From: Nigerium sp.
GTDB lineage: Bacteria; Actinomycetota; Actinomycetes; Propionibacteriales; Propionibacteriaceae
NCBI GenBank assembly: GCA_016711325.1
Contig: JADJTH010000008.1
Coordinates: 372,001-436,000 of the forward strand
Direction of reading: 5' to 3'
DNA length: 64,000 nucleotides
Of this stretch, positions 49,307-58,159 are shown in pieces; the stretch's first letter is position 1, and each line of letters starts with the position of its first letter. Made by a program: the position numbers and the translations under genes. The notes under the pieces were generated by a model. The model searched no databases. It was not told where the DNA came from and worked only from the letters and a program-made list of their open reading frames with translations.

Positions 49307-50280
49307 CCTCGGCCGTCCAGGTGCCGCGCCTGCTCGCGCTGGTGCCCTACCTGATCGCGCACCCCGACGCCGACCTGGCGACCACGGCGTCCGTCTTCGG
49401 CGTGACGCCCCGGCAGCTGGTCGCCGACCTCAAGGTGCTGTGGTTCTGCGGTCTGCCCGGCGGCGGGCCCGGGGACCTGATCGAGGTCGACATGGACGCG
49501 CTGGAGGAGGGTCGGATCCGGCTCACCAACGCGGACTTCCTCGGGCGCCCGCTGCGCTTCACCCCGGAGGAGGCCATGAGCCTGATCGTGGCTCTGCGGG
49601 CCTGCGAAGAGATGGCGGGCGCCTCCCTGGCTCCGGCCGTCCGCTCGGCACGCGCCAAACTGGAGGCGGCCTTCGGAGGAGCGGACATCGCCCGCGTCGA
49701 CATTACGGTGGCCGCCGGTGCTGCCCCGGTTCGCGACGCCCTGGCCGACGCCATCGCGGACGGCGCCGCCGTCCGGCTCACCTACCACGGCGCCGCACGT
49801 GGCGTCGCGACGGAACCGCTCGTCGACCCCGTGCAACTCGGCACCCGCGACGGGTACGGCTACCTCACGGCGTGGGCGCGCGACAAGGGCGCCTGGCGCA
49901 CCTACCGTCTCGAGCGGATCGTCGCCGTCGCACGCACCGGCGACGCGACGGGCGAGCACGGCCCGGCCCCGGCGCTGGCGTCCGGCTGGCTCGACGACCG
50001 CGGCGACGTCGTTGCGGTCACGCTCGATCTGCGTCCCGACGGCCACTGGATCGTCGAATACCTGCCGGTCGACGACGTCCAGCATCGTCCCCGCGGCATC
50101 GTCCGCGCGCGGCTGCGGGTGGCCGACCCGGCCTGGTTCCGGCGGATGCTGCTGCGGCTCGGTCCGGCCGTCGTGCGCGTCGACCCGCCCGAGGCCGCCG
50201 CGTCCGCCATCGCCGCCGCGCGCGAGGCCCTCGAGACGGCGCGCGCGGCCACCGGCGGGGCCGGCGAAGGCGTGGAGTAG
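49303..50280 (+). CDS. pafC: WYL-domain transcriptional activator PafC
   Basis: 325 residues. N-terminal winged helix with VPRLLALVPYLIAHPDADLATTASVFGVTPRQLVADL, WYL domain about 150-220 (GYGYLTAWARDKGAWRTYRLERI) and WCX C-terminus. Partner of PafB. Chosen start ATG 49303 overlaps the pafB TGA. Its TAG stop (50278-50280) doubles as part of the next -10 hexamer. No proteasome genes (prcBA, pafA) are in view. Confidence 0.93.
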   Translation: MTSAVQVPRLLALVPYLIAHPDADLATTASVFGVTPRQLVADLKVLWFCGLPGGGPGDLIEVDMDALEEGRIRLTNADFLGRPLRFTPEEAMSLIVALRACEEMAGASLAPAVRSARAKLEAAFGGADIARVDITVAAGAAPVRDALADAIADGAAVRLTYHGAARGVATEPLVDPVQLGTRDGYGYLTAWARDKGAWRTYRLERIVAVARTGDATGEHGPAPALASGWLDDRGDVVAVTLDLRPDGHWIVEYLPVDDVQHRPRGIVRARLRVADPAWFRRMLLRLGPAVVRVDPPEAAASAIAAAREALETARAATGGAGEGVE

Positions 50281-50283
50281 CAT
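50278..50283 (+). promoter_or_regulatory. -10 element for a leaderless mRNA, overlapping the pafC stop
   Basis: TAGCAT, 6 bases, then ATG 50290. Its TAG is the pafC stop codon. Confidence 0.5.
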
Positions 50284-50289
50284 CTGAGG

Positions 50290-50499
50290 ATGCTCTGGGT
50301 GTGGATCATCGTGGCGGCCGCCGCCGGTGGCTTGGCCATGCTCGCGCTCTTCGCCCTCTGGCTCTGGCGCAAGGCGCTGGCGCTGGGCGGCGCGCTGTCC
50401 GAATGGGGCGGGCAACTGGAGGGGGTTCTCGAGCTGCTCGACGCACTCGAGTTCGAGCCGAATCGTGGGCCGAGTCCGTACACTGACGTTCGCACCTGA
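50290..50499 (+). CDS. Small single-helix membrane protein
   Basis: 69 residues. One membrane helix (about 2-27, rich in Ala/Leu/Trp, WLWRK at its end) and a soluble tail LEGVLELLDALEFEPNRG. I do not recognise a family. It lies between pafC and tatA with its own leaderless start, 15 bases before tatA, so it may be co-transcribed with the Tat genes. Possibly a cell-envelope accessory; function unknown. Confidence 0.68.
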   Translation: MLWVWIIVAAAAGGLAMLALFALWLWRKALALGGALSEWGGQLEGVLELLDALEFEPNRGPSPYTDVRT

Positions 50500-50514
50500 C
50501 AACGAGGAGAGACG

Positions 50515-50796
50515 ATGCCGTTCATGCAGGGCTGGGAATGGGTGATCCTGATCGTCCTGGGGCTGTTGATCTTCGGCGGCTCGCGCCTGGCCGGCGCGGG
50601 CAAGAACGCCGGACGCGCACTGCGCGAGTTCAAGGACGAGACTCGCCAGATCAAGGCCGATGAGGAGCGCGCGCAGCGCGAGGCCGAGTTGGAGCGCCGC
50701 GAGGCCGAACTCGCCGAACGCGAGCGCTTCGGCGCGGCGCCCAAGGTGTTCGATGCCGAGGTCGTCGAGCAGCCCGAAAAGCGCGACCACGCCTGA
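50515..50796 (+). CDS. tatA: Sec-independent translocase subunit TatA
   Basis: 93 residues: short N-terminus, membrane helix about 8-24 (WVILIVLGLLIFGGSRL), Gly hinge, amphipathic helix (AGAGKNAGRALREFKDETR), then a charged Glu/Arg coiled-coil tail. Forms the pore of the twin-arginine export pathway. GAGGAG precedes the ATG. Followed by tatC after 9 bases. Confidence 0.93.
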   Translation: MPFMQGWEWVILIVLGLLIFGGSRLAGAGKNAGRALREFKDETRQIKADEERAQREAELERREAELAERERFGAAPKVFDAEVVEQPEKRDHA

Positions 50797-50805
50797 CCGC
50801 GACCT

Positions 50806-51630
50806 GTGGCCCGCCTCAACCTGGCCTTTCTCAGACCGCCGAAGGTTCCCGCCGACGGGGTGATGTCGCTGGCCGACCACCTGCGCGAGCTGCGCTACCG
50901 GCTGGTCTTCTCGCTCGTCGCCATCGCCCTGGGCGTTGTCGTGTGCGCCTTCTTCTACATCCCGCTGCTCGACTTCCTGCTGGAGCCCTACCGCAACGCG
51001 CAAGAGATACTGCGCGGCTCGCGGCCGAATCTCGATGTACAGGCCGCCCTGTCCGGCGTCGTCGCACCGCTCATGCTCGCATTGATGGTCGTGGCGATGG
51101 CCGGGCTGATCCTCACCAGCCCGATCTGGCTGTATCAGGTGTGGGCCTACATCGCCCCGGCGCTGCTGGCCAAGGAGAAGCGGTACGCGCTGGCGTTCCT
51201 GGCCGCGTCCGTCCCGCTGTTCCTCGCTGGGGTGGCGCTCGGTTACGTGATCCTGCCGCAGGCGGTCGCGGTGATGATGGCCTTCACGCCGGGCGTTATC
51301 GAGATCCTGAACATCATCTACGTCGACGACTTCCTCAAGCTGATGCTGCAACTGATGCTGGTGTTCGGGATCGGGTTCCTGCTGCCGGTGGTCGTCGTGA
51401 CCCTCAATCTCATCGGTGTCCTGCCGGGGTCCGCGCTCAAGGCGGCCCGGCGCTACGTGCTGTTCGGCTGTGCCGTCTTCGGTGCCGCGGCGACCCCTGG
51501 CGGCGACCCGATCTCGATGCTTGCCCTGACCATGCCCATGATGCTGCTGTTCCTCATCGCCGAATGGATCTGCCATATGAACGACCGTCGCCGCGCCAAA
51601 CGCGCAGGCACTGAGCTGGTGTCCACGTGA
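50806..51630 (+). CDS. tatC: Sec-independent translocase subunit TatC
   Basis: 274 residues, six membrane helices. SLADHLRELRYRLVFSLVAI near the start is the signal-peptide-binding signature; the first periplasmic loop and YVDDFLKLMLQL follow. Receptor for twin-arginine signal peptides. GTG start. Ends with a GTGA overlap with the next gene. No tatB is present, as in minimal actinobacterial or Bacillus-type sets, unless elsewhere. Confidence 0.96.
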   Translation: MARLNLAFLRPPKVPADGVMSLADHLRELRYRLVFSLVAIALGVVVCAFFYIPLLDFLLEPYRNAQEILRGSRPNLDVQAALSGVVAPLMLALMVVAMAGLILTSPIWLYQVWAYIAPALLAKEKRYALAFLAASVPLFLAGVALGYVILPQAVAVMMAFTPGVIEILNIIYVDDFLKLMLQLMLVFGIGFLLPVVVVTLNLIGVLPGSALKAARRYVLFGCAVFGAAATPGGDPISMLALTMPMMLLFLIAEWICHMNDRRRAKRAGTELVST

Positions 51631-52523
51631 AGCGGATGGCCCTCGTGGTCAATCCCTCGTCCGGACGCGGACGCGGCGACCGGCTGACCCCCCAGATCGA
51701 GCACCGCTTCGCCGCGGCCGGCTTCGGCTTCGTGACCACGCGCGCCACCTCGGCCGACCACGCGCGCGACGCCTGTGCCGCGGCGATCGCCGATCGCGTC
51801 GACGGACTGGTCGTCGTGGGCGGCGACGGAATGGCGCACCTCGGCGTCAACGCCTGCGCGCACACCGGCGTGCCGCTCGGCGTCGTGCCCGCGGGCACCG
51901 GGAACGACTTCTGCCGGGGCGTCGGCATCGGACGGGCGTGGTCCAGCGGTGTGGACGCCGTGGTACGCGGCCGCGTCCGCACCATCGATCTCGCCGAGGT
52001 CACCGGCGGTCTCTACCACGGTGACCGCAGCTATGTCGGTTGCGTGGTGTCGACCGGCTTCGACGAGCGCGTCAACGCGCGCGCCAACAACTTCTCGATC
52101 GACCTGGGCGCGGCCGCCTATGCCTGGGCGGTGCTGCGCGAGGTGAGGGCGTTCACACCGCTGCGCTACCGGCTGACGATCGACGGACGGCAACGCGAAT
52201 TGGACGCCATGCTCGTCGCCGTCGCCAACAGCGGCATCTTCGGAGGCGGGATCCGGATCGCCCCCGACTACGACCTGACCGACGGCATGCTCGACGTGGT
52301 GATCGTCCACACGATCTCGAAGCTGCAGCTCGCCGCGCTGTTCCCGCGGTTGATCATCGATCCGCGGTTCACCCACCCGGCGCTGGAGCGGACGCGCGCG
52401 CGGAGCATCACCGTCGCCGGCGACGGCCTGCACGGTGCCGCCGACGGCGAGCCGCTGGGCGTCCCGCCCCTCACGATCACCGCGGCTCGGGGCGCACTGC
52501 GGCTGTTCGCCCCGGTGCGCTGA
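51627..52523 (+). CDS. Diacylglycerol kinase-family lipid kinase
   Basis: 298 residues of the DAGK catalytic fold. GGDGMAHLG at 65-73 (GGDG nucleotide loop) and PAGTGNDFCR at 88-97 are intact; an NSGIFGGGIRIAPDYDLTDGMLDVV segment near 200 binds metal and lipid. Predicted to phosphorylate diacylglycerol or a related lipid at the cytoplasmic membrane face. Coupled to tatC by GTGA overlap and to helY by TGATG. Substrate inferred. Confidence 0.9.
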   Translation: MKRMALVVNPSSGRGRGDRLTPQIEHRFAAAGFGFVTTRATSADHARDACAAAIADRVDGLVVVGGDGMAHLGVNACAHTGVPLGVVPAGTGNDFCRGVGIGRAWSSGVDAVVRGRVRTIDLAEVTGGLYHGDRSYVGCVVSTGFDERVNARANNFSIDLGAAAYAWAVLREVRAFTPLRYRLTIDGRQRELDAMLVAVANSGIFGGGIRIAPDYDLTDGMLDVVIVHTISKLQLAALFPRLIIDPRFTHPALERTRARSITVAGDGLHGAADGEPLGVPPLTITAARGALRLFAPVR

Positions 52524-55291
52524 TGGATCCGCTGGCTCGCCGCGCGCCCGAGACCGGGCCCGCCTTCGCGGAGTTCAGGGTCGGATTCGGCTTCGTCCTG
52601 GACGACTACCAGCGGGACGGCTGCGCGCACATCGAGGCGGGCTCCGGCGTCCTCGTGGCGGCGCCGACCGGCGCGGGTAAGACCGTCGTGGGCGAGTTCG
52701 CGGTCTTCTTGGCGCTGCGCGAGGGCCGCAAGTGCTTCTACACGACGCCGATCAAAGCCCTGTCGAACCAGAAGTATCACGACCTGTGCGAGCGTTTCGG
52801 CGCGCACCGCGTCGGGTTGCTGACCGGGGACACCACGATCAACGGCGAGGCGCAGGTGGTCGTGATGACGACCGAGGTACTGCGCAACATGATCTACGCC
52901 GGGTCGCCCACCTTGTCGGGACTCGGCTACGTGGTGATGGACGAGGTCCACTACCTCGCCGACCGGTTCCGGGGCGCGGTGTGGGAAGAGGTGATCATCG
53001 GGCTGGCCCCGTCGGTGCAGGTGGTGTCGCTGTCGGCGACCGTGTCGAACGCCGAGGAGTTCGGCGCGTGGCTCGACGAGGTGCGCGGCGGCGTCCAAGT
53101 CGTCGTCAGCGAGCGACGCCCCGTGCCGCTGTTCCAGCACGTGATGGCCGGACGTCGCCTGTACGACCTGTTCGACGACGTGGCGCCCACGGCGTCCGAG
53201 CTGCCGGTGGCGGCCGGCGTCAATCCCGAGCTGGTGAAGCTCGCCAAGCACGAGAGCCGGTTCGTCCGCGACGACGCGCGGCACGCGCGCGGCCGTCGGG
53301 CGCGGGACCGGATCGAGCGCAACGCGCCCGGGCGCGGCGCGCAGGGTCCCACCCTCGTGCCGCGGCGCGACGGTGCGGTCGAGCGGCTGGACGCCGAGGG
53401 GCTGCTGCCCGCCATCTACTTCATCTTCAGCCGCGCCGGCTGTGATCAGGCAGTGCGCCAGCTGATGCACTCGGGCGCCCGGCTCACCGACGCCGCCGAG
53501 AGGGCGCGGCTGGACGCCTTGGCCGCGTCGGCGACGTCCGGCCTGAGCCGCGCCGACCTTGAGGCGCTCGAGTTCTCGACGTTCGCCGAAGCGCTGCGCC
53601 GCGGCATCGCGTCGCACCACGCGGGCATGCTGCCGGCGTTCAAGGAATGCGTCGAGGCCGCCTTCGTGGCCGGTCTGGTGAAGGTGGTGTTCGCCACCGA
53701 GACGCTCGCGCTGGGCATCAACATGCCCGCGCGCAGCGTGGTGCTTGAGAAGCTGGTCAAGTTCAACGGCGAGGCGCACGCCGACATCACGGCGGGCGAG
53801 TACACCCAGCTGACCGGGCGCGCCGGACGCCGCGGCATCGACATCGAAGGTCACGCGGTCGTGCTGTGGCACCGCAACTTCGACCCGCGCCAGGTGGCCG
53901 GCCTGGCGTCGCGGCGCACCTATCCGCTGCGGTCGTCGTTCTCGCCCACGTACAACATGGCGGTCAACATGGTCGCGCGCGTGGGCCGCGACCGGGCGCG
54001 AGGACTCCTGGAACAGTCGTTCGCGCAGTTCCAGACCGACCGCGCCGTCGTCGGGCTCGCGCGCGCCGCGTCCCGCAACACCGACAAGCTGGCGGGGCTG
54101 TGGGCGGAGGCGTCCTGTTCGCGGGGTGACTTCGCCGAATACGCAGCGCTGCGCGCCGGGATCGGGCGCCTCCAGGCCGAGGCGGCCACGTCGCGCCGTG
54201 CGGACCGGCGGGCCGAGTCGATCTCGGCCCTGCTGGCCTTGGAGCACGGCGCCATCATCGGCGTCCCTTCGGGGCGTCACGAGGGCTGGGCGGTCGTCGT
54301 CGACCCGGGCGTGCGTGACCGCGGCAACCCGATGCCGACGGTGATGACCGAGCAGCGGCAGCTGAAGAAGCTCTCGCTCACCGACTTCCCGTCCCCGCCG
54401 GTCGTGGTGGGCCGGATGCGGATCCCCAAGCACTTCGACCCTCGCCAACCGAAGGACCGGCGCAACCTGGCCGCGGCGTTCGGCGCCAAGCTGGCCACGG
54501 TCGACACGCGGGTGGAGCGCTACCGTCCCGCGGACGTGGACGCCGCGACCGCCCGCGAGATCGCGGCGCTGCACCAGCGCCTGGACGCCCACCCGTGCCA
54601 CGGCTGCCCCGATCGCGAGGAGCACGCCCGGGCGGCCGAGATCGCGCTGCGCGCCGAACGCGACGTCGCGGATCTGCGCGCGCAGAAGGACCGCCGCACC
54701 CAGACCATCCCGGTGCGATTCGACCGGATCTGCACGGTGCTGTCGGCGCTGGGGTACCTGGACCCGGCGGGGGAGTCGGTGACCGACGCGGGACGGATGC
54801 TCGCGCGCATCTATTCCGAGCTCGACCTGGTGACCGCGGAGTGCATCCGCGCGGGCGTCCTCGACGAGCTCACGCCCGCCGAACTCGCGGCGGTGCTGAG
54901 CACGCTCACCTACGAGTCGCGCGGTGGCGACCCGCGGCGTCCGGTCGGCATGCCCACCCGCTCGAGCGAGGTCGCGCAGACCACGGTGCGGCGGATCTGG
55001 CGCGAGGTGTCGCTGATGGAGCGCGACCATCGTCTGGAGTCGGGGCGCGACCCCGACATCGGCTTCGCCGGCGCCGTGCACGCGTGGGCGTCCGGACGCC
55101 CACTGGGCGACATCCTGGACGAGACCGACCTGACCGCCGGCGACTTCGTCCGCTGGATGCGCATGGTCATCGACCTGCTCGGTCAGGTGGCGGACGCCGC
55201 GGGCCGGGGTTCGGTCCGCGGCGCGGCGCGGCAGGCCATCGATCTGCTGCGCCGGGGAGTCGTGGACGCCGCCTACCTCGAGGACGACTGA
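52523..55291 (+). CDS. helY: SKI2/Mtr4-like helicase HelY
   Basis: 922 residues. Q-motif region DDYQRDGCAHIE, Walker A APTGAGKT at 47-54, DEVH box at 140-143, SAT near 172, LTGRAGRRGID (motif VI), then an arch/insert region and the DSHCT C-terminal domain (from about 760). Equivalent to mycobacterial HelY, located after tatC there as well. Residues around 245-290 are Arg-rich (ARHARGRRARDRIE). Starts at the stop of the lipid kinase. RNA substrate and partner unknown. Confidence 0.93.
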   Translation: MDPLARRAPETGPAFAEFRVGFGFVLDDYQRDGCAHIEAGSGVLVAAPTGAGKTVVGEFAVFLALREGRKCFYTTPIKALSNQKYHDLCERFGAHRVGLLTGDTTINGEAQVVVMTTEVLRNMIYAGSPTLSGLGYVVMDEVHYLADRFRGAVWEEVIIGLAPSVQVVSLSATVSNAEEFGAWLDEVRGGVQVVVSERRPVPLFQHVMAGRRLYDLFDDVAPTASELPVAAGVNPELVKLAKHESRFVRDDARHARGRRARDRIERNAPGRGAQGPTLVPRRDGAVERLDAEGLLPAIYFIFSRAGCDQAVRQLMHSGARLTDAAERARLDALAASATSGLSRADLEALEFSTFAEALRRGIASHHAGMLPAFKECVEAAFVAGLVKVVFATETLALGINMPARSVVLEKLVKFNGEAHADITAGEYTQLTGRAGRRGIDIEGHAVVLWHRNFDPRQVAGLASRRTYPLRSSFSPTYNMAVNMVARVGRDRARGLLEQSFAQFQTDRAVVGLARAASRNTDKLAGLWAEASCSRGDFAEYAALRAGIGRLQAEAATSRRADRRAESISALLALEHGAIIGVPSGRHEGWAVVVDPGVRDRGNPMPTVMTEQRQLKKLSLTDFPSPPVVVGRMRIPKHFDPRQPKDRRNLAAAFGAKLATVDTRVERYRPADVDAATAREIAALHQRLDAHPCHGCPDREEHARAAEIALRAERDVADLRAQKDRRTQTIPVRFDRICTVLSALGYLDPAGESVTDAGRMLARIYSELDLVTAECIRAGVLDELTPAELAAVLSTLTYESRGGDPRRPVGMPTRSSEVAQTTVRRIWREVSLMERDHRLESGRDPDIGFAGAVHAWASGRPLGDILDETDLTAGDFVRWMRMVIDLLGQVADAAGRGSVRGAARQAIDLLRRGVVDAAYLEDD

Positions 55292-55322
55292 TCGCGAGCC
55301 CGCCCGGACGCGGGAGCGGCGG

Positions 55323-55709
55323 TCAGCCCTCGAAACCGCCGATGCGGTACTTGACCGCCAGCCACAGCAGTAGCCAGCCGCCCAGCGAGGTGCACAGCCA
55401 CAGGATGAGTGAGGCGGCGATCCAGGTCGTGAGGCCGGTGATCGTGATGCCGCCCGGCATGAAGGACGCGATGATCAGCGCCAACAGTGTGGAGATGATG
55501 CCGATGCCGCCCAGCAGCGCCGGGGCGTACTTGCGGCTCATGGAGAACACGAACGGGGAGAGGATGGCCTGCGCGATCACGACCACGACGACGGCCGCGA
55601 CGAAGCCGAGTGGTTGAACCGTGAAGTCAGGGAGCATGGCGGCGGTGATCAGCAGACCGAGCGCGGCCGTGATCAGGTTGATGGTGGTCTGAATGAAGAA
55701 CCTGAGCAT
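55323..55709 (-). CDS. Four-helix membrane protein (phage-holin-family fold, PF04020-like)
   Basis: 128 residues, almost entirely hydrophobic: helices about 5-25, 35-52, 63-82 and 92-117. Resembles the 'phage holin family' proteins common in actinobacterial chromosomes, which are not tied to phages. GGAGG lies 7 bases upstream of ATG 55709. Converges with helY across 31 bases and diverges from the thiamine operon. Function unknown. Confidence 0.75.
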   Translation of the reverse strand: MLRFFIQTTINLITAALGLLITAAMLPDFTVQPLGFVAAVVVVVIAQAILSPFVFSMSRKYAPALLGGIGIISTLLALIIASFMPGGITITGLTTWIAASLILWLCTSLGGWLLLWLAVKYRIGGFEG

Positions 55710-55756
55710 GGCGTGCCTCCGTGTCGTCGGTTGGCCAGAATCGTACTGCGTGGGGC

Positions 55757-55762
55757 TAGTAT
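55757..55762 (+). promoter_or_regulatory. -10 element of the thiamine operon
   Basis: TAGTAT; transcription would begin near 55769, just before the riboswitch. Confidence 0.5.
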
Positions 55763-55773
55763 CAAGCCCAGAA

Positions 55774-55853
55774 GACGCGGGGTGCCACCCGTTCGTGATG
55801 GCTGAGAACAGACCCGTCGAACCTGATCTAGCTCGTACTAGCGAAGGGACGTC
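55774..55853 (+). ncRNA. TPP (THI-box) riboswitch
   Basis: All hallmark segments are in order: CGGGGTGCC (55778-55786), GGCTGAGA (55800-55807), GACCC, then GAACCTGATCTAG (55819-55831) and GCGAAGGGA (55841-55849). The closing P1 stem pairs GACG (55774-55777) with CGTC (55850-55853). The AAGGGA of the last conserved block is also the only SD for thiM (ATG 55857), so ligand binding should hide it: translational control. Confidence 0.95.
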
Positions 55854-55856
55854 CCG

Positions 55857-56678
55857 ATGACGCCTGACACCTCATCCACGCCCGTGCGCGCCGGCGACCT
55901 CGGAGGGGCGTTGGCGGCATTTCGTGAGGCTTCGCCGCTCGTGCACTGCCTGACGAACATCGTGGTGGCCCAGTGGACCGCCAACGTGCTCCTGGCCGCC
56001 GGCGCGGCGCCCGCGATGGTCGACAACACCCACGAGGCCGGCGAGTTCGCCCGCGTGCCCGTACCGGGAGGAGTCCTGGTCAATCTCGGCACCCCGCAGG
56101 ATCACACGGTGGCCGCGATGCGGCTGGCCGTCGCCGGGGCGAACGAGACGGGCCGGCCCTGGGTGCTCGATCCGGTGGCGGCCGGCGGTCTGGGCTGGCG
56201 CACGGCGGTCGCACGCGAACTCCTCGCACAGCGCCCGGCGATCCTGCGCGGGAACGCCTCCGAGATCGGCGCCCTCGCCGGCGGCGCAGGCGGGCGCGGC
56301 GTCGACAGCACCGACGCCCCCGAGCAGGTGCTGGACGCCGCCCGTCACCTCGCGCGCACCCACGGCACGGTGGTCGCCGTGAGCGGGCCGCTCGACCACC
56401 TCACCGACGGCGACGGTCTCGTGCGGATCGGCAACGGTCACCCCTGGCTGACCCGCGTGACCGGCGTCGGTTGCGCGCTGGGGGCGCTGATGGCCGGGTT
56501 CGCCGGGGTCACCGACGACAGGCTTCTCGCGGCGGCGGCCGCGACCGGCCTGCTCACCGTCGCCGCCGAGGACGCCGCGGCCGCGGCGTCCGGGCCCGGA
56601 TCGTTTGCCGTCATGCTGCTCGACCGGCTCTCGACGCTCACCGCCCGCGAGCTGAGCGAGCGGGTGCGGCTGTCATGA
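55857..56678 (+). CDS. thiM: Hydroxyethylthiazole kinase
   Basis: Salvage enzyme phosphorylating 4-methyl-5-(2-hydroxyethyl)thiazole. 273 residues, ribokinase fold: SPLVHCLTNIVVAQWTANVLLAAGAAPAM near 25-55, then NASEIGALAG, and VTGVGCALGALMAGF (anion hole, catalytic Cys/Asp region) near 200. First gene after the riboswitch; ATGA overlap with thiE. Confidence 0.95.
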   Translation: MTPDTSSTPVRAGDLGGALAAFREASPLVHCLTNIVVAQWTANVLLAAGAAPAMVDNTHEAGEFARVPVPGGVLVNLGTPQDHTVAAMRLAVAGANETGRPWVLDPVAAGGLGWRTAVARELLAQRPAILRGNASEIGALAGGAGGRGVDSTDAPEQVLDAARHLARTHGTVVAVSGPLDHLTDGDGLVRIGNGHPWLTRVTGVGCALGALMAGFAGVTDDRLLAAAAATGLLTVAAEDAAAAASGPGSFAVMLLDRLSTLTARELSERVRLS

Positions 56679-57340
56679 GCCGTCCCGCGTTCGACCTGAG
56701 CATCTACCTCATCACCGACACCGGCCAGTGCGCCTCGCTCGGTGTGATCGAGACCGTGCGCCGTGCCGTGGCCGGCGGTGTCACGCTCGTCCAGCTCCGC
56801 GACCCCGACGCCACCCGCGCTCAGCTGGCCGAACTGGGCCGCGCGCTGCTCGTCGAGCTGGACGACACCGGCATCCCGCTCCTCGTCAACGACCACGCCG
56901 AGGTGGCCGCCGAGATCGGGGCGGCGGGCGTCCACATCGGCCAGGACGACCTCGCGCCCGACGTTGCCCGCGCGATCATCGGTCCCGACAAGCTGCTCGG
57001 CCTGTCGACGCACAACCCCGCCCAGATCGAGGTGGCCACGCGATGGGGCCAGACGATCGACTACCTCGGTGTCGGGCCGGTGTGGCCCACCGGCTCCAAG
57101 GCGGACGCCTCGGAGGCCATCGGCCCGGCCGCGCTCGCCGCCGGGGTCGCGCTCAGCCGCTACCCGTGCGTCGCGATCGGGGGCATCACCGCCGAGCGCG
57201 TCGCCGAGGTTCGCCGGGCCGAGGCCGCCGGCGTGGCCGTGATCAGCGCCATCTGCGGTCAGCCCGACGTGACCGCCGTCACCCGTGATCTCGCCCGCCG
57301 CTGGCGCGACGCCGGCCGACCTCGCCAAGGCACCTCATGA
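56675..57340 (+). CDS. thiE: Thiamine-phosphate synthase
   Basis: Joins HMP pyrophosphate and thiazole phosphate to thiamine phosphate. 221 residues, TIM barrel: LVQLRDPD (substrate Arg/Asp), LLVNDHAEVAAEIGAAGVHIGQDD (Mg-binding Asp residues), GVGPVWPTGSKAD and AIGGIT phosphate loop. ATGA overlaps at both ends with thiM and thiD. Confidence 0.95.
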   Translation: MSRPAFDLSIYLITDTGQCASLGVIETVRRAVAGGVTLVQLRDPDATRAQLAELGRALLVELDDTGIPLLVNDHAEVAAEIGAAGVHIGQDDLAPDVARAIIGPDKLLGLSTHNPAQIEVATRWGQTIDYLGVGPVWPTGSKADASEAIGPAALAAGVALSRYPCVAIGGITAERVAEVRRAEAAGVAVISAICGQPDVTAVTRDLARRWRDAGRPRQGTS

Positions 57341-58158
57341 TCCCCGTCGTCGCCACGATCGCGGGCAGCGATCCCTCGGGGGGCGCCGGCATTCAGGCCG
57401 ACCTCAAGACGTTCAGCGCGCTGGGCGCCTACGGCTGCGCGGTGCTGACCGCCCTGACGGCGCAGTCCACGCGCGGCGTCACCGGCGTGCACGTGGTCCC
57501 GCCGGCGTTCGTCGCCCAGCAGGTGCGCACGCTCGTCGCCGACGTCCGGCTCGACGCGGTCAAGATCGGCATGCTCGCCACCGCCGAGATCGCCCACGTG
57601 GTGGGGGAGTTGCTCACCGACGTCATCACGGCCCCCGTCGTGCTCGATCCCGTCATGATCGCCACGAGCGGCGATCGGCTGCTCGACGACGAGGCCATAG
57701 ACGCCGTCCGGGCGCTCGTTCCGCTCGCCGCGCTGATCACACCGAACCTGCACGAGGCAGCCGCGTTGCTGGGCGAACCCGTGGCGTCCGACCTGGACGC
57801 CGCGCGTGCCCAGGCGCTGGGCCTGCGCGCACTCGGCGCGCCGCGCGTCCTGGTGAAGGGCGGTCATGGTCAGGGCAACACGTCGGTCGACGTGTTCGCC
57901 GACGCCGACGGCGTCCACGAACTGAGCGCGCCGCGGATCGCGACCCGCAACACCCACGGAACCGGCTGCTCGCTGTCGTCGGCGATCGCGGCGCTCGTGC
58001 CGCAACGGTCCAGCTGGCCGGAGGCGGTCGCGGACGCCAAGACCTGGCTCACGAACGCGATCGGCGCCGCCGACGAACTGCGGATCGGCTCCGGCTCCGG
58101 ACCCGTCCACCACTTCCACGCGCTGTGGCGCGACCAGCCCGTTCTGGGAAGGGATTGA
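57337..58158 (+). CDS. thiD: Hydroxymethylpyrimidine/phosphomethylpyrimidine kinase
   Basis: Two successive phosphorylations of HMP. 273 residues: VVATIAGSDPSGGAGIQADLKTF at the start, VLDPVM near 105, TPNLHEAAALLG near 140 and the anion hole THGTGCSLSSAIAA near 210. ATGA overlap with thiE; tenA follows after one base. Confidence 0.95.
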   Translation: MIPVVATIAGSDPSGGAGIQADLKTFSALGAYGCAVLTALTAQSTRGVTGVHVVPPAFVAQQVRTLVADVRLDAVKIGMLATAEIAHVVGELLTDVITAPVVLDPVMIATSGDRLLDDEAIDAVRALVPLAALITPNLHEAAALLGEPVASDLDAARAQALGLRALGAPRVLVKGGHGQGNTSVDVFADADGVHELSAPRIATRNTHGTGCSLSSAIAALVPQRSSWPEAVADAKTWLTNAIGAADELRIGSGSGPVHHFHALWRDQPVLGRD

Positions 58159-58159
58159 C

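Noticed and set aside
52268..55081. 937-residue open frame antisense to helY
   Set aside because: Composition is Arg/Ala/Val/His-rich without domain motifs, and helY on the plus strand has every helicase motif. Typical for 70% GC DNA.
55323..55709. Holin as a sign of a prophage
   Set aside because: No phage genes nearby; this family name is applied to ordinary actinobacterial membrane proteins.
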